Assembly: GCA_900380265.1 (NCBI GenBank)
Contig: LR025083.1
Span: forward strand, 744,001-808,000
Reading direction: 5' to 3'
DNA length: 64,000 bases
Origin: Serratia symbiotica
GTDB taxonomy: Bacteria; Pseudomonadota; Gammaproteobacteria; Enterobacterales; Enterobacteriaceae
In this document: positions 1-11,368 of the stretch, piece by piece
How the letters are laid out: every line of letters begins with the position of its first letter
Position numbering within the stretch: the stretch's first letter is position 1
Notes under the pieces: model-generated
What the model was told of the DNA's origin: nothing
The model's database searches: none
What the model saw: only the letters and a program-made list of their open reading frames with translations
Translations under genes and position numbers: made by a program

Positions 1-1211
1 ATGTGGAAACCCAGCGTGTGCCGAGTAGCGATGATCAGGTTGATGTCCTCTTCAAAGTGAAAGAACGCAATACTGGTACCTTAAACTTTGCTATTGGCTA
101 TGGCACGGCTAGCGGGGTTAGCTTCAAAATGGGTATACAGCAGGATAATTCATTAGGCACCGGTTATTCAGTCGGCATTAATGGATCTAAGAATAATTAT
201 CAAACTTATACGGACCTGTTGGTTACTAACCCTTATATAACTATGGATGGGGTGAGTTTGGGAGGTCGAGTGTTTTACAATGACTTTAAAGCGGATCAAG
301 CCGATCTATCTGATTATCTCAATAAGAGTTACGGTCTTGACGGCACTTTAGGTCTCCCTTGCAACGAAAACAACTCGTTATCTAGCAGTTTAGGGTATGT
401 TCATAATGCTGTGTCGAACATGCAGCCTCAAATCAGCATGTGGCGTTATTTTAAGTCAGTAGGGATGGACCTCAATACTGTGGATCTAGCCGGGTATTTA
501 GCCGATGACTTCACCTTCAGTCTGGGCTGGAGTCACAATGACCTCGATCGCGGCTACTTCCCAACTTCTGGAAACCGCACCATGTTGAATGGTAAAGTCA
601 CCATTCCTGGATCAGATAACCAATATTACAAGGTAACCTTGGATAGCGTGCAGTACGTGCCTATAGACAAGGATCACGCTTGGGTGTTGTTAGGACGTGG
701 AAGCCTGGGTTACGCAGATGGCCTAGGAGGTAAGGAAACACCATTTTATGAAAATTTCCATCTAGGCGGTTCGAGTACTGTGCGCGGATTCCAGTCAAAC
801 ACCATTGGGCCGAAGGCCGTATACTATAATACTCATTGGCATAGCTGTGCAGTGAAGGGCAAGATTTGTAATTCAGATGACGCCGTAGGGGGTAATTCTA
901 TGGTAGTTGCCAGCCTAGAATTAATTACCCCAACGCCATTAATTAGCGAGCAATACACAAAATCAGTCCGTACCTCTCTATTTTTAGATATAGGGACAGT
1001 ATGGGATACCCAATGGCAGAATAGTGCTGATACTCACGAATATAATGTGCCTGATTACGGGAAAGTAAGCAATATTCGTGCTTCTTTTGGTGCCGCATTG
1101 CAATGGATGTCGCCGCTGGGACCGTTGGTTTTTTCCTATGCGAAACTGTTAAAAAAACACGATAGTGACAAGTCTGAACAATTCCAGTTTAACATTGGTA
1201 AAACCTGGTGA
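1..1211 (+). CDS. bamA: Outer membrane protein assembly factor BamA, C-terminal half (5' end outside window)
   Basis: BamA is the central subunit of the BAM complex, which inserts beta-barrel proteins into the outer membrane. The visible part is about 402 residues and corresponds to the last half of the roughly 810-residue E. coli protein: the end of POTRA5 ([15 protein letters not shown], where the first codon is GTG) and the whole 16-stranded barrel. The frame runs open through the left edge, so the gene is truncated by the window and not by mutation. The loop-6 motif VRGF is present ([16 protein letters not shown]), and the protein ends QFNIGKTW, the aromatic-terminated beta-signal. It is followed by skp, as in all enterobacteria. 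Intact as far as visible; very sure. Confidence 0.97.
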   Translation, partial: VETQRVPSSDDQVDVLFKVKERNTGTLNFAIGYGTASGVSFKMGIQQDNSLGTGYSVGINGSKNNYQTYTDLLVTNPYITMDGVSLGGRVFYNDFKADQADLSDYLNKSYGLDGTLGLPCNENNSLSSSLGYVHNAVSNMQPQISMWRYFKSVGMDLNTVDLAGYLADDFTFSLGWSHNDLDRGYFPTSGNRTMLNGKVTIPGSDNQYYKVTLDSVQYVPIDKDHAWVLLGRGSLGYADGLGGKETPFYENFHLGGSSTVRGFQSNTIGPKAVYYNTHWHSCAVKGKICNSDDAVGGNSMVVASLELITPTPLISEQYTKSVRTSLFLDIGTVWDTQWQNSADTHEYNVPDYGKVSNIRASFGAALQWMSPLGPLVFSYAKLLKKHDSDKSEQFQFNIGKTW

Positions 1212-1504
1212 CGGCTGTCGCCGTAAGCAAAACAAGTTATACCCTAGTAATATAAGTTACTGCGATTCAGACTCAATATAATGAATAAAATTCATTATAT
1301 CCACAGGTTTATTACCACTTGTTTACCCGGGTACCTTGATAAGGCAAATACAAGGTACAGGAAGGATGCTAGGTGTTCCAAGAACACGTAAATACTAGGT
1401 GTCCGTGAAGCAATAGTTGACTCTCATTGTTTGAGATGAGGATAAATATGGCAGATTATTTGCTGTTATTTCAAATGGAAGAAATTAGTAGAGGTAAAGA
1501 GTCT
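1212..1504. other. bamA-skp intergenic region, no gene
   Basis: This 293-nt spacer is longer than the roughly 120 nt I recall for E. coli. It has no credible coding frame. It contains the imperfect direct repeat CTAGGTGTTCC / CTAGGTGTCCG near 1370-1405 and a small inverted repeat GTGTTC/GAACAC near 1374-1388. No promoter could be assigned with confidence. Confidence 0.5.
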
Positions 1505-2005
1505 ATGTTGAAAAAATGGTTGTGTGCTGTAGGCCTCGGTGTAGGAATAGCTGCCTCAGTTGGTGTGCAGGCAGAAAATAAAATTGCTGCTGTTAACGTA
1601 TCCAGTATTTTCCAACAGTTGCCCGCACGTGTCGCAGTAGCTAAAGAACTAGAAAATGAGTTTCAAACTCGTGCACATGAACTTCAAAAAATAGAACAGA
1701 GCCTTCAGACAAAAATGCAGCGCCTACAACGTGATGGCGTTACCTTGAAGGTCAGCGAGCGTAGAAAACTGGAAAAAGAAGTGATGACGCAGCGTGAGCA
1801 GTTCTCTCAGAAAGCACAGATATTCGAGCAAGATAATCGACGCCGGCAGATAGAAGAACGTAATAAAATTCTTAGTCGTATTCAGGATGCGGTAAAATCT
1901 TTTGCTACCAAAGAGGGATATGACTTAGTGCTCGATGCTAATGCTGTAGCCTACTTAAGTTCTTCTAAAGATATCACGGCTGATGTGCTGAAGCAGGTTA
2001 AATAA
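1505..2005 (+). CDS. skp: Periplasmic chaperone Skp (OmpH)
   Basis: Skp is a trimeric periplasmic chaperone that holds unfolded outer-membrane proteins between the Sec translocon and BAM. The frame is open from 1427, but the start chosen is the ATG at 1505: it is preceded by a purine-rich AGAGGTAAAGAG, and it gives a proper signal peptide, [20 protein letters not shown] then VQA, with cleavage expected before ENKIAAV. The 166-residue product matches the 161-residue E. coli protein. The middle is a charged alpha-helical tentacle (about residues 45-125), and the end VLKQVK matches the family. It sits between bamA and lpxD, 4 nt before lpxD, the usual operon position. The chaperone supports the retained BAM machinery. 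Confidence 0.95.
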   Translation: MLKKWLCAVGLGVGIAASVGVQAENKIAAVNVSSIFQQLPARVAVAKELENEFQTRAHELQKIEQSLQTKMQRLQRDGVTLKVSERRKLEKEVMTQREQFSQKAQIFEQDNRRRQIEERNKILSRIQDAVKSFATKEGYDLVLDANAVAYLSSSKDITADVLKQVK

Positions 2006-2009
2006 TAAC

Positions 2010-3041
2010 ATGTTTTCAATGCGACTGGCTGATTTAGCAAAGCAGTTGAATGCACAACTGCAAGGTGATGGTGACCTCGTCATTACTGGAATTGCTTCAA
2101 TGCATTCGGCATTGCCTGGGCAAATCACGTTTTTTTCAAATAGTGCTTATCAAGCGCAACTATCCGCTTGCCAGGCAAGCGCTGTGGTACTTACCGAGGC
2201 AGATTTACCTTGTTGTCGCTCTGCTGCTCTGGTGGTGAAAAACCCTTATTTAACTTACGCGTACATGGCTCAGTTGATGGATACTACCCCACTTCCTGCA
2301 CAGGAAGTCGCATCAAGCGCGGTGATTTCGCCTACCGCAACATTGGGGAAGGATTTTTGCATTGGGGCAAATTCAGTGATAGAGGCAGGCGCAGTACTTG
2401 GCGATAACGTGGTCATTGGTCCAGGATGCTTTATTGGCAAATGCGCACGGATCGGCGCCGGTACACGTCTATGGGCTAACGTTACAATTTATCATGAGGT
2501 CGAGATCGGTCAGAATTGTTTGATTCAGTCGGGGGCAGTGATTGGATCTGATGGCTTTGGTTATGCTAACGAGCGGGGAAAGTGGATCAAGATCCCGCAG
2601 CTGGGTACGGTAATTATTGGTGATCGTGTAGAGATTGGTGCTTGTACTACTATTGACCGAGGAGCACTGGACAACACCCTGATTGGGAACGGTGTTATCA
2701 TCGATAACCAATGTCAGATTGCGCACAATGTAGTAATTGGCGACAATACAGCTATTGCTGGGGGTGTAATTATGGCAGGAAGCTTAAAAATCGGCTGTTA
2801 TTGCCAGATCGGTGGTGCAAGCGTGATGAATGGTCACATAACGATTGCTGATAAGGTAGTCGTCACAGGCATGGGAATGGTAATGCGGCCTATAACTGAA
2901 CCTGGAGTTTATTCATCGGGTATTCCGTTACAACCCAATAAGGTTTGGCGTAAAACCACTGCATTAGTGATGAATATCGATGAGCTGAGCAAGCGCTTAA
3001 AAGCTGTTGAACGTAAAGTTGAGAAAGACGATAGCCGATAA
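2010..3041 (+). CDS. lpxD: UDP-3-O-(3-hydroxymyristoyl)glucosamine N-acyltransferase LpxD
   Basis: LpxD catalyses the third lipid A step, transferring 3-hydroxymyristate from ACP to UDP-3-O-acyl-glucosamine. The 343-residue protein matches E. coli LpxD (341) from [17 protein letters not shown] onward. It shows the N-terminal uridine-binding domain (residues 1-100), then a left-handed beta-helix of hexapeptide repeats ([17 protein letters not shown] and so on), and a C-terminal helix. The catalytic histidine lies in [11 protein letters not shown], at about residue 239. It starts at ATG 2010, four bases after skp, so it is probably translated from the skp message. All conserved blocks are present; I see no sign of decay. 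Confidence 0.97.
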   Translation: MFSMRLADLAKQLNAQLQGDGDLVITGIASMHSALPGQITFFSNSAYQAQLSACQASAVVLTEADLPCCRSAALVVKNPYLTYAYMAQLMDTTPLPAQEVASSAVISPTATLGKDFCIGANSVIEAGAVLGDNVVIGPGCFIGKCARIGAGTRLWANVTIYHEVEIGQNCLIQSGAVIGSDGFGYANERGKWIKIPQLGTVIIGDRVEIGACTTIDRGALDNTLIGNGVIIDNQCQIAHNVVIGDNTAIAGGVIMAGSLKIGCYCQIGGASVMNGHITIADKVVVTGMGMVMRPITEPGVYSSGIPLQPNKVWRKTTALVMNIDELSKRLKAVERKVEKDDSR

Positions 3042-3374
3042 ATGGTATGCTGCATTATGGCGGTCAATTAAAGATTGATGAGTCATAAAACAGTTTTAAT
3101 GGCAGAGTATCAGCCTTAAAAAAGCTTCTAATCCGCCAGAACATAAACTGTTATTGTTATGTCACTAAGGTGAGAAAGACAGCTAAAATTTCAGTTTGTC
3201 AGATGAAGAGTCTAATTATCTACTCGCCACTATGTTGAGTAGTAAACAAAACACGTCGGTCATGAGACGGAAAGTGTAAATACATTACTATTTTGCGGCC
3301 TGCACATGATCTCTTCTTGGGTCAGCGCAGGCCGTGTTGTTAATGCCATTAGGTTTAAAGACAGGAAGAGTATT
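3042..3374. other. lpxD-fabZ spacer, no gene seen
   Basis: This 333-nt spacer is about three times what I recall for E. coli. There is no open frame with family resemblance and no clear terminator. The fabZ frame is open back to 3306 but upstream of the TTG start it matches nothing. Confidence 0.5.
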
Positions 3375-3830
3375 TTGATTAATGACACTCATACTCTGGA
3401 TATTGAAGAAATTTTGGAACTGCTTCCTCACCGTTACCCGTTCTTACTAGTTGATCGCGTTCTCGATTTTGAGGAGCACAAGTTCCTCCGTGCGGTTAAG
3501 AACATATCTGTGAATGAGCCGCTTTTCCAAGGACATTTCCCTGGAAAACCGATTTTCCCAGGCGTATTGATTTTGGAAGCTATGGCACAAGCCACGGGTA
3601 TCTTAGCCTTTAAAAGCGTCGGTAAGCTGGAGCCAGGTGAGTTGTACTATTTCGCTGGCATTGACGAAGCGCGCTTTAAGCGCCCGGTAGTGCCTGGCGA
3701 TCAGATGATTATGGAAGTCACTTTTGAGAAAACCCGGCGTGGTTTGACGCGTTTTAAAGGGGTTGCGATGGTTAGTAACAAAATTGTCTGCGAAGCAACC
3801 ATGTTGTGTGCCCGCAGCCGGGAGGCTTGA
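3375..3830 (+). CDS. fabZ: 3-hydroxyacyl-ACP dehydratase FabZ (TTG start)
   Basis: FabZ dehydrates 3-hydroxyacyl-ACP in fatty-acid elongation and competes with LpxA and LpxD for hydroxymyristoyl-ACP. The frame is open from an ATG at 3306, but the family N-terminus ([19 protein letters not shown]) lines up with a TTG at 3375, as in E. coli, whose fabZ also starts with TTG. GGAAGAG lies just upstream. That start gives exactly 151 residues, the E. coli length. The hot-dog fold active site is intact: [20 protein letters not shown] contains the catalytic His and Glu. It ends CARSREA, 3 nt before the lpxA GTG. It is part of the lipid A/fatty acid operon. Confidence 0.96.
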   Translation: MINDTHTLDIEEILELLPHRYPFLLVDRVLDFEEHKFLRAVKNISVNEPLFQGHFPGKPIFPGVLILEAMAQATGILAFKSVGKLEPGELYYFAGIDEARFKRPVVPGDQMIMEVTFEKTRRGLTRFKGVAMVSNKIVCEATMLCARSREA

Positions 3831-3833
3831 TCC

Positions 3834-4622
3834 GTGATTGACGAAACTGCTTTTATCCACCCAAGTGCAATAGTCGAGGAAGGCGCTGTTATTGGTTCTG
3901 GTGCATATATTGGTGCCTTCTGCTCTATCGGCTCTCAGGTTGAAATTGGCATTGGCACGGTACTCAAATCGCATGTTGTGGTGAACGGTAGAACTAAAAT
4001 TGGCCGCGATAACCATATCTATCAGTTCGCCACCATTGGTGAAGTGAATCAAGATTTGAAATACACAGGTGAGCCAACACTCGTTGAGGTGGGTGACCGT
4101 AATTGCATCCGGGAAAACGTCACCATCCATCGCGGGACTACTCAGGGAAGCGGACTCACTAAAGTAGGTAATGATAACCTACTGATGGTTAATGTGCATA
4201 TTGCACATGATTGCGTGGTCAGTAACGACTGTGTTTTAGCTAATAACACCACGTTAGCAGGGCATGTTGAGGTTGATGACTATGCCATTATTGGTGGTAT
4301 GACCGCCATTCATCAATTCTGTATTATTGGCGCGCATGTCATGGTAGGTGGGTGTTCCGGAGTTGCTCAGGATGTGCCTCCTTTTGTCATTGCCCAGGGT
4401 AATCATGCTATTCCGATCGGCGTTAACGTTATTGGTTTAAAACGCAGAGGTTTTGATAATCTTCAGATGAAGATAATTCGTAATGCTTATAAGATTCTTT
4501 ATCTCCGTGATAAAACGTTGGATCAAGCTAAGATAGAAATCGAAGCTCTGGTCCAAGAGCACTCAGTAGTACAGCAGTTCCTGGATTTTTTCACCCGTTC
4601 AACTCGTGGTATCATTCGCTGA
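3834..4622 (+). CDS. lpxA: UDP-N-acetylglucosamine O-acyltransferase LpxA (GTG start)
   Basis: LpxA makes the first committed lipid A intermediate by moving 3-hydroxymyristate from ACP to the 3-OH of UDP-GlcNAc. It is 262 residues, exactly the E. coli length, and starts with GTG (GTGATTGACGAAACT) as in E. coli. Hexapeptide repeats of a trimeric left-handed beta-helix fill residues 1-185. The catalytic dyad lies in VNVHIAHDC (His125 by alignment), and [21 protein letters not shown] follows in two conserved pieces. The C-terminal helical domain ends [11 protein letters not shown]. The spacing of 3 nt on both sides indicates tight co-translation with fabZ and lpxB. Confidence 0.97.
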   Translation: MIDETAFIHPSAIVEEGAVIGSGAYIGAFCSIGSQVEIGIGTVLKSHVVVNGRTKIGRDNHIYQFATIGEVNQDLKYTGEPTLVEVGDRNCIRENVTIHRGTTQGSGLTKVGNDNLLMVNVHIAHDCVVSNDCVLANNTTLAGHVEVDDYAIIGGMTAIHQFCIIGAHVMVGGCSGVAQDVPPFVIAQGNHAIPIGVNVIGLKRRGFDNLQMKIIRNAYKILYLRDKTLDQAKIEIEALVQEHSVVQQFLDFFTRSTRGIIR

Positions 4623-4625
4623 CTT

Positions 4626-5774
4626 ATGACAAAGCGGCCCCTGACTATTGGGTTAGTTGTTGGTGAAACCTCCGGTGATATTCTCGGAACCGGACTAATC
4701 CGCGCGCTCAAAGCACAGGTACCTAACGCGCGGTTTATTGGCGTTGCTGGTCCACGGATGCAGGCAGAAGGCTGTGAAGCCTGGTACGAAATGGAAGAAC
4801 TAGCTGTGATGGGAGTGGTGGAAGTGTTGAAATGTTTACCACGCCTACTAAAGCTTCGCAAGGATTTGACCTACCGCTTTAGTGACTTAAAGCCAGATGT
4901 GTTTGTCGGTATCGATGCACCGGACTTTAATATTACGTTGGAAGGACGTCTTAAGAAGTGTGGCATTCGCACTATCCACTATGTCAGCCCCTCTGTCTGG
5001 GCTTGGCGCCAGAAGCGTATTTTCAAAATTGGCAAATCCACTGATTTAGTTTTGTCTGTGCTGCCTTTTGAAAAAGCGGTGTATGACCGTTTTAATGTGC
5101 CTTGTCGGTTTATTGGTCATACCATGGCAGATGCTATACCACTACATCCGGATCGACTAGATGCGCGTGTTGCGTTGGGTATTGACCCACATGTGCGTTG
5201 TCTGGCATTGTTGCCAGGAAGCCGTATTGCAGAACTTAAGATGCTGAGCGCTGACTTTCTGAAAACCGCTCAACGGTTGCGTAGCTATTATCCAGATTTA
5301 GCAGTTGTTGTGCCTTTAGTCAATGCCATGTGCCGTGACCAGTTTGAACGGATCAAGTCTGAGGTAGCCCCGGAGCTGAATGTGCATTTGCTGAACGGGA
5401 AAGGACGCGAAGCAATGATAGCTAGCAATGCTGCATTGTTAGCATCTGGTACTGCTGCGCTAGAGTGCATGTTGGCGAAGTGCCCCATGGTAGTGGGCTA
5501 CCGTATGAGGTTATTTAATTTTTATCTGGCACAATGGTTGGTAAAGATTCCTTATGTATCATTACCCAACCTCTTAGCGGGAAGGGAAATTGTTACCGAG
5601 CTACTGCAGGATGATTGCGTGCCCGACAAGCTAGTATTGGCGTTGATACCATTGCTGAACGATAGTGCAGACAGTCAAAGACTGAAGAATGCCTTCTTGA
5701 CCTTGCATCAAATCATCCGCTGTAGTGCTGATCAACAGGCCGCCCAAGCTGTGTTGGAGCAGGCGTTGGGATGA
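4626..5774 (+). CDS. lpxB: Lipid-A-disaccharide synthase LpxB
   Basis: LpxB condenses UDP-2,3-diacylglucosamine with lipid X to form the beta-1,6 disaccharide of lipid A at the inner membrane. At 382 residues it has the E. coli length. The N-terminal glycosyltransferase-B motif [13 protein letters not shown], the segment [17 protein letters not shown], and the C-terminal [11 protein letters not shown] are all present. Its ATG is 3 nt after the lpxA stop. The next gene in the ancestral operon, rnhB, is dead. With lpxA and lpxD it shows that lipid A synthesis is under selection in this organism. Confidence 0.97.
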   Translation: MTKRPLTIGLVVGETSGDILGTGLIRALKAQVPNARFIGVAGPRMQAEGCEAWYEMEELAVMGVVEVLKCLPRLLKLRKDLTYRFSDLKPDVFVGIDAPDFNITLEGRLKKCGIRTIHYVSPSVWAWRQKRIFKIGKSTDLVLSVLPFEKAVYDRFNVPCRFIGHTMADAIPLHPDRLDARVALGIDPHVRCLALLPGSRIAELKMLSADFLKTAQRLRSYYPDLAVVVPLVNAMCRDQFERIKSEVAPELNVHLLNGKGREAMIASNAALLASGTAALECMLAKCPMVVGYRMRLFNFYLAQWLVKIPYVSLPNLLAGREIVTELLQDDCVPDKLVLALIPLLNDSADSQRLKNAFLTLHQIIRCSADQQAAQAVLEQALG

Positions 5775-5789
5775 GCCCTTGATCTATTC

Positions 5790-6400
5790 CTCTGAAATAT
5801 TGATGCCTAGTGTCAATAAGGAAACCGTGTCCCGCTGGTTAGTTCCGTATTAATTACGCACTCACTTTCCATGTTTAAAAGACCACCGTTTTTCAGTAGA
5901 ACTCTTGACTAATTGTAGTGAAAGCGACGCCTTCGCTATATGGTTACATTATAGCCAATTTGTTGGACTACAGTCTGAGGCGTGCTCAGTTAGCAAAGAT
6001 TCATAGGCTAACTATCATAGTGCACTATTGTACTGATGACACAATAATGGTTGCTGGTTGCCTATTCTAGCGGATACAGATCTGAGATCGGAGGTAATCG
6101 CTAGCTAACGCTGGCGATTTGCTGCACCCGGCCGTGCAGGGCAATAGGCGCGTGGCAGAAATTAGTGCTGCATATATTCTGGCTCATTGCACACAAGGAC
6201 GAAACTAATTAAGTTAGATTAAAAGTGTACCCTATGTACGACTCCATAAAGCATAAAGGCAAATCCTATCGTCTTCTATCTGGAGAAACAGCCTATGCGG
6301 TGCGACCGATAATCGCAACCGTAGTTTGCTTACTAAAGGGAACTTGAGCTATAAGCTGATACGTAAGTTTTAACCTTGGCTCGCATATCGAGCCACTGCA
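5790..6400 (+). pseudogene. rnhB: rnhB (ribonuclease HII) fossil
   Basis: RNase HII removes ribonucleotides from DNA. Between lpxB and dnaE, where rnhB sits in E. coli, no frame is open, but pieces are readable. At 6131-6184 the plus strand translates AVQGNRRVAEISAAYILA, matching the RnhB core (VKGDSRVPEISAASILAKV). Downstream at about 6250-6275, KHKGKSYR resembles QHKGYPTAF, and a further piece up to about 6330 resembles the C-terminus in shifted frames. Several frameshifts and stops separate the pieces, and the N-terminal catalytic Asp motif was not found. The 635-nt gap is close to the ancestral gene length, so decay has been mainly by substitution. Ends are approximate. Confidence 0.85.
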
Positions 6401-6415
6401 TTCAGGTATTTGGAT

Positions 6416-9400
6416 ATGGCCGACCCGCGTTTCATTCACTTGCATGTTCACAGTGACTACTCGATGATTGATGGATTAGCTAAGATTAAACTCTTGGTGA
6501 AGCGAGCCGAGGCGTTAGCCATGCCTGCTTTAGCAATAACCGACTTTACCAACTTGTGCGGTCTAGTTAAGTTCTACGGTAGTGCGCATGAGGCCGGGAT
6601 CAAACCGATCATCGGGGCAGATCTCCATGTACAAAGTGATGTGCTAGGTGATGAGGTAGCGCAGCTAACGGTGTTAGCCACTAATACTGAAGGCTACCAG
6701 AATCTTATACTTTTAATTTCCCGCGCTTATCAGCGCGGCTACGGTTCTGCTGGGCCGATTGTTGATCGAAACTGGCTAACCGAAAACCGGGAAGGGTTGC
6801 TTCTGCTTTCAGGTGCCCGCCATGGTGACGTCGGTAAATTCTTGTTACGCGGAAATAAGCCGCAGGTTGAGCAGTGCCTAGATTTTTACCAGCAGTATTT
6901 CCCTAATTGTTATTACTTGGAACTGATTCGTACTGGGCGTCCAAATGAAGAAACCTATCTTCACGCTGCTGTGGCGTTAGCCACTGAGTATGATTTACCG
7001 GTGGTGGCCACCAATGACGTGCGTTTTCTGGCGAAAAGCGACTTCGAGGCCCATGAAATCCGCGTTGCCATTCGCGAAGGGTTTACGATGGATGATCCAA
7101 CACGCCCGAGAAATTACAGCCCAGAGCAATATATGCGCAGTGAAGCAGATATGTGCGATCTATTTTCCGATATCCCTGAGGGGCTACTTAACAGTGTTGA
7201 GATCGCTAAACGTTGTAATGTAACGATTCGCTTGGGGGAATATTTTCTACCTCAGTTTCCGACTGGTGATATGACTACTGAGGATTTTTTGGTGCTTAAG
7301 GCGAAGAAAGGGTTGGAAGAGCGTCTTATGGTTCTGTTCCCAAATCCTAAAGTGCGTGCTAAGCGGCGCCAGGCATATGAAGAGCGTCTGAGTGTTGAGT
7401 TAAAAGTGATTAATCAGATGGGATTCCCAGGTTACTTTTTAATCGTTATGGAGTTTATTCAGTGGTCTAAGGACAACCACGTCCCTGTAGGGCCAGGCCG
7501 AGGTTCTGGTGCTGGTTCACTTGTAGCATATTCACTAAAAATCACCGACCTTGATCCGCTGGAATTTGACCTGCTATTCGAACGTTTCTTAAATCCGGAA
7601 CGTGTTTCTATGCCAGACTTTGATGTCGATTTCTGCATGGAGAAGCGTGATCTCGTTATTGAGCATGTGTCTGAGATGTATGGCCGTGAAGCAGTATCAC
7701 AGATTATCACTTTTGGCACTATGGCGGCGAAAGCGGTGATCCGTGATGTAGGGCGCGTCCTGGGTTATCCATATAGCTTTGTTGATCGCATTGCAAAATT
7801 AGTTCCGTCTGATTCGGGCATGACGCTGGAAAAGGCCTTTGTTGCCGAACCACAACTATCTGAAATTTATGAATACGATGAAGAAGTGAAAGCGCTGATT
7901 GACATGGCTCGCAAGCTGGAAGGAGTAACACGCAACGCCGGGAAACATGCGGGCGGTGTGGTTATTTCACCGACTAAAATTACAGACTTTGCACCGCTTT
8001 ATTGTGATGGAGAAGGGCTAAACCCGGTCACTCAGTTTGATAAAAATGACGTAGAATATGCTGGTCTGGTAAAGTTTGACTTCCTTGGCCTGCGAACTTT
8101 GAGCATCATCGACTGGGCACTAGATATGATCAACGTACGGCGTGCCAAGAGGTGCGATCCTCCGATTAACATCGCGGCCATCCCGCTAAATGACAAGGAA
8201 AGCTTTGACATGTTACAGCGATCGGAAACTACTGCGGTGTTCCAGCTGGAATCGCGCGGCATGAAAGAGTTGATTAAACGCCTAAAACCAGACTGTTTCG
8301 AAGATATGATCGCATTGGTGGCATTATTCCGCCCTGGTCCGCTTCACTCGGGTATGGTAGATAATTTCATTAACCGGAAACATGGGCGTGAAGAGATCTC
8401 CTACCCTGATACCCACTGGCAACATGAATCGCTTAGGGAAGTGTTGGAGCCGACCTACGGTATTATTCTTTATCAAGAACAAGTCATGCAGATAGCTCAG
8501 GTGCTCGCTGGTTATACACTAGGTGGTGCGGACATGCTTCGCCGTGCAATGGGCAAGAAGAACCCTATTGAAATGGCCAACCAACGTGGTGGCTTTGAAC
8601 ATGGTTCAAAATTACGTGGCATCGATGGTGAACTGTCGGTCAAGATTTTTGATTTGGTTGAAAAATTTGCTGGCTATGGTTTCAATAAATCCCACTCTGC
8701 CGCCTACGCATTGGTTTCTTACCAAACTCTATGGCTAAAAACACACTATCCGGCTGAGTTTATGGCGGCAGTAATGACCGCTGATATCGATAATACTGAT
8801 AAGGTGGTGGGGCTAGTGGATGAATGTTGCCGAATGGGGCTAAAAATATTGCCTCCGGACATCAATAGCGGCCAATACCGTTTCCATGTCAATGATGAGG
8901 GTGAAATTATCTATGGAATTGGTGCGATTAAAGGTGTAGGTGAAGGTCCGATCGAAGCGATCATTCAAGCTCGTCAGAGCGGTGAGCAGGACTACTTTAA
9001 AGATTTATTTGATCTTTGCGCACGCTCAGACATTAAGAAGGTAAACCGTCGGATTCTAGAAAAGTTAATTATGTCTGGGGCATTCGACCGCTTGGGGCCA
9101 CACCGTGCTGCACTAATGAACTCATTAGGTGATGCGTTGAAGGCAGCCGATCAGCATGCCAAGGCCGAAGCTATCGGTCAGGTAGACATGTTTGGTGTGC
9201 TTTCGGAAGCAGCGGAGCAAGTAGAAAAGTCCTACGCTAACGTCCCCCCTTGGCAGGAGCAGATTATGTTGGAGGGTGAGCGGGAGACGCTAGGGCTATA
9301 TCTCACTGCCCACCCGATCACCCAGTACCTAAAGGAAATAGAACGTTATGCTGTTGGCCAGCGTTTGAAAGATATGCATCCGACGTATCGGGGAAAGATG

Positions 9401-9904
9401 ACTACTGCTGTTGGTTTGGTAGTAGCCGCGCGAGTGATGGTCACTAAGCGTGGTAATCGAATCGGTATTTGTACGCTGGATGATCGCTCAGGTCGATTGG
9501 AGCTAATGCTATTTGACGAGGCGTTAGAAAAATACCAGCATTTGATAAAAAAAGACCGTATCTTGATCGCTAGCGGGCAAGTTAGCTTTGATGACTTTAG
9601 AGGCGGGCTTAAAATGATAGCTCGTGAAGTCATGGATATCAGTGAAGCTCGTGAAAAATATGCGCACGGACTTGCCATTTCACTGACGGAAAGGCAAGTG
9701 GATAACCAGCTTTTATACTCACTCCGGGAATTATTGGAACCTTATCGAGCGGGGACAGTCCCAGTACACCTCTACTATCAGCGGGAAGATGCCCAGGCTA
9801 GCTTGTATTTTGGCGCAAGTTGGCGTGTGACGCCTAGTGACCAGTTGTTGATAGATTTGCGGACTTTAGTGGGTAATGAGCAAGTGGAGCTGGAGTTTGA
9901 CTAA
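6416..9904 (+). CDS. dnaE: DNA polymerase III alpha subunit DnaE
   Basis: DnaE is the replicative polymerase. The start chosen is ATG 6416 ([20 protein letters not shown]), which aligns with E. coli MSEPRF; a TTG two codons upstream is also in frame. This gives 1162 residues against 1160 in E. coli. The N-terminal PHP domain (HVHSDYS, residues 8-14), the palm with the catalytic aspartates ([14 protein letters not shown], and the later [11 protein letters not shown]), the fingers, the tandem HhH region and the OB fold ([20 protein letters not shown], residues about 1010-1030) are all intact. It ends EQVELEFD as in E. coli. It is 12 nt upstream of accA. No defects. Confidence 0.98.
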   Translation: MADPRFIHLHVHSDYSMIDGLAKIKLLVKRAEALAMPALAITDFTNLCGLVKFYGSAHEAGIKPIIGADLHVQSDVLGDEVAQLTVLATNTEGYQNLILLISRAYQRGYGSAGPIVDRNWLTENREGLLLLSGARHGDVGKFLLRGNKPQVEQCLDFYQQYFPNCYYLELIRTGRPNEETYLHAAVALATEYDLPVVATNDVRFLAKSDFEAHEIRVAIREGFTMDDPTRPRNYSPEQYMRSEADMCDLFSDIPEGLLNSVEIAKRCNVTIRLGEYFLPQFPTGDMTTEDFLVLKAKKGLEERLMVLFPNPKVRAKRRQAYEERLSVELKVINQMGFPGYFLIVMEFIQWSKDNHVPVGPGRGSGAGSLVAYSLKITDLDPLEFDLLFERFLNPERVSMPDFDVDFCMEKRDLVIEHVSEMYGREAVSQIITFGTMAAKAVIRDVGRVLGYPYSFVDRIAKLVPSDSGMTLEKAFVAEPQLSEIYEYDEEVKALIDMARKLEGVTRNAGKHAGGVVISPTKITDFAPLYCDGEGLNPVTQFDKNDVEYAGLVKFDFLGLRTLSIIDWALDMINVRRAKRCDPPINIAAIPLNDKESFDMLQRSETTAVFQLESRGMKELIKRLKPDCFEDMIALVALFRPGPLHSGMVDNFINRKHGREEISYPDTHWQHESLREVLEPTYGIILYQEQVMQIAQVLAGYTLGGADMLRRAMGKKNPIEMANQRGGFEHGSKLRGIDGELSVKIFDLVEKFAGYGFNKSHSAAYALVSYQTLWLKTHYPAEFMAAVMTADIDNTDKVVGLVDECCRMGLKILPPDINSGQYRFHVNDEGEIIYGIGAIKGVGEGPIEAIIQARQSGEQDYFKDLFDLCARSDIKKVNRRILEKLIMSGAFDRLGPHRAALMNSLGDALKAADQHAKAEAIGQVDMFGVLSEAAEQVEKSYANVPPWQEQIMLEGERETLGLYLTAHPITQYLKEIERYAVGQRLKDMHPTYRGKMTTAVGLVVAARVMVTKRGNRIGICTLDDRSGRLELMLFDEALEKYQHLIKKDRILIASGQVSFDDFRGGLKMIAREVMDISEAREKYAHGLAISLTERQVDNQLLYSLRELLEPYRAGTVPVHLYYQREDAQASLYFGASWRVTPSDQLLIDLRTLVGNEQVELEFD

Positions 9905-9916
9905 AATAGGAATGCT

Positions 9917-10876
9917 ATGAGTCTGAATTTCCTTGATTTTGAACAGCCAATTGCAGAGTTGGAAGCGAAAATTGACTCGCTGACAGCCCTGAGCTGCCAA
10001 GACGAAAAATTAGATATTAATTTAGACGAAGAGGTTCAACGGCTGCGTGACAAGAGTGTTGAACTAACGCGTAAGATTTTTTCTAATCTTGGCGCTTGGC
10101 AGATCGCCAAGCTAGCACGCCATCCTCGCCGCCCTTATACTCTGGATTATATTAAACATATCTTTAGCGACTTTGAAGAGTTGGCAGGTGATAGAATTTA
10201 TGCTGATGATAAAGCGATCGTCGGCGGTATTGGGCGCTTAGATGGCTTCCCGGTAATGATTATCGGTCATCAGAAAGGTCGTGAAACCAAAGAGAAAATC
10301 CGCCGTAATTTCGGCATGCCAGCACCTGAAGGTTACCGTAAGGCGCTCCGCTTGATGGAGATGGCTTCCCGGTTTAAGCTGCCGATAATTACTTTTATTG
10401 ACACACCAGGCGCTTATCCGGGTGTAGGTGCGGAAGAACGCGGTCAGTCTGGAGCTATCGCGTGCAACCTGCGTGAGATGTCACGGTTGAATGTGCCGCT
10501 GATCTCTACGGTGATTGGAGAAGGTGGTTCCGGCGGTGCGCTTGCGATCGGCGTGGGCGATAAAGTGAATATGCTGCAATATAGCACTTACTCGGTAATT
10601 TCTCCGGAAGGGTGTGCATCGATTCTGTGGAAAAGCGCTGATAAGGCGCCATTGGCTGCAGAAGCAATGGGGATAACAGCTGCGCGTCTAAAAAAGCTGA
10701 AGCTAATTGATTCTGTGATCCCTGAACCGCTAGGTTCTGCTTACCGCGATTTGCCGGGTATGGCAGCTGCCCTGAAAGCGCAGCTTTTGGCTGATCTAAA
10801 AGATCTCTATGCTCTGAGCAACGAAGAGCTGTTGATCCGTCGCTATAAGCGAATTATGAGTTACGGCTACTGCTGA
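9917..10876 (+). CDS. accA: Acetyl-CoA carboxylase carboxyltransferase subunit alpha
   Basis: AccA forms, with AccD, the carboxyltransferase that moves CO2 from biotin to acetyl-CoA, giving malonyl-CoA for fatty-acid synthesis. At 319 residues it equals E. coli AccA. It begins [20 protein letters not shown] after AGGAATGCT. The acyl-CoA carboxylase core is complete: [18 protein letters not shown] and [16 protein letters not shown], the oxyanion and CoA-binding glycine loops. It lies 12 nt after dnaE, the conserved arrangement. The expected next gene, ldcC, is absent. Confidence 0.98.
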   Translation: MSLNFLDFEQPIAELEAKIDSLTALSCQDEKLDINLDEEVQRLRDKSVELTRKIFSNLGAWQIAKLARHPRRPYTLDYIKHIFSDFEELAGDRIYADDKAIVGGIGRLDGFPVMIIGHQKGRETKEKIRRNFGMPAPEGYRKALRLMEMASRFKLPIITFIDTPGAYPGVGAEERGQSGAIACNLREMSRLNVPLISTVIGEGGSGGALAIGVGDKVNMLQYSTYSVISPEGCASILWKSADKAPLAAEAMGITAARLKKLKLIDSVIPEPLGSAYRDLPGMAAALKAQLLADLKDLYALSNEELLIRRYKRIMSYGYC

Positions 10877-11368
10877 GTTTAGTTTAGAGCGGCGATTTAA
10901 ATCAGATATAATTTCTAAGCTACTCTTGAGCTTGTTCTAGAGGCTGTGAGCCACTTTAAAAGCCGATTCGTGTCTATTCCATTAGGAATGTGTTTGTCAT
11001 ATTTCCATGGATAGTGTTCATAATTCTTATATACTCAATGCATAGTCCGGTTATTACATGATGTCCGTGTAGGACCTAGCCGTCACAATCTACGTTTATT
11101 AGGTTACTCGATTAGCGAATAATGAGTGAGCAAAGCCTACTTCCATAAAAGGAAAGGAGGCGTATGGTATAGGAGTCATTCTCTCGTAATTGGTTAGGCA
11201 TCCGCGCCAGACAAGATGTGTAGGCTGATGTTCTCAATCAGGGAGTGAAGTATTAAACTTTTGTGACGCCTCTAGGGTATCGGTTTATCAGTTTACCCAG
11301 GGGGTTAAACTTCTTCAGTACTGGGCAGTTTCTATCTAGTTGACATGTAGAACTAATAAATATCATCA
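10877..11368. other. accA-tilS gap; ldcC and yaeR deleted or unreadable
   Basis: E. coli has ldcC (about 2.1 kb) and yaeR here. Only 492 nt remain, so most of ldcC must have been physically deleted. I could not read either gene in any frame. No promoter or terminator could be assigned. Confidence 0.5.

Noticed and set aside
3603-4130. 175-codon minus-strand open frame across fabZ/lpxA
   Set aside because: It is the antisense shadow of two well-supported genes and has no family resemblance.
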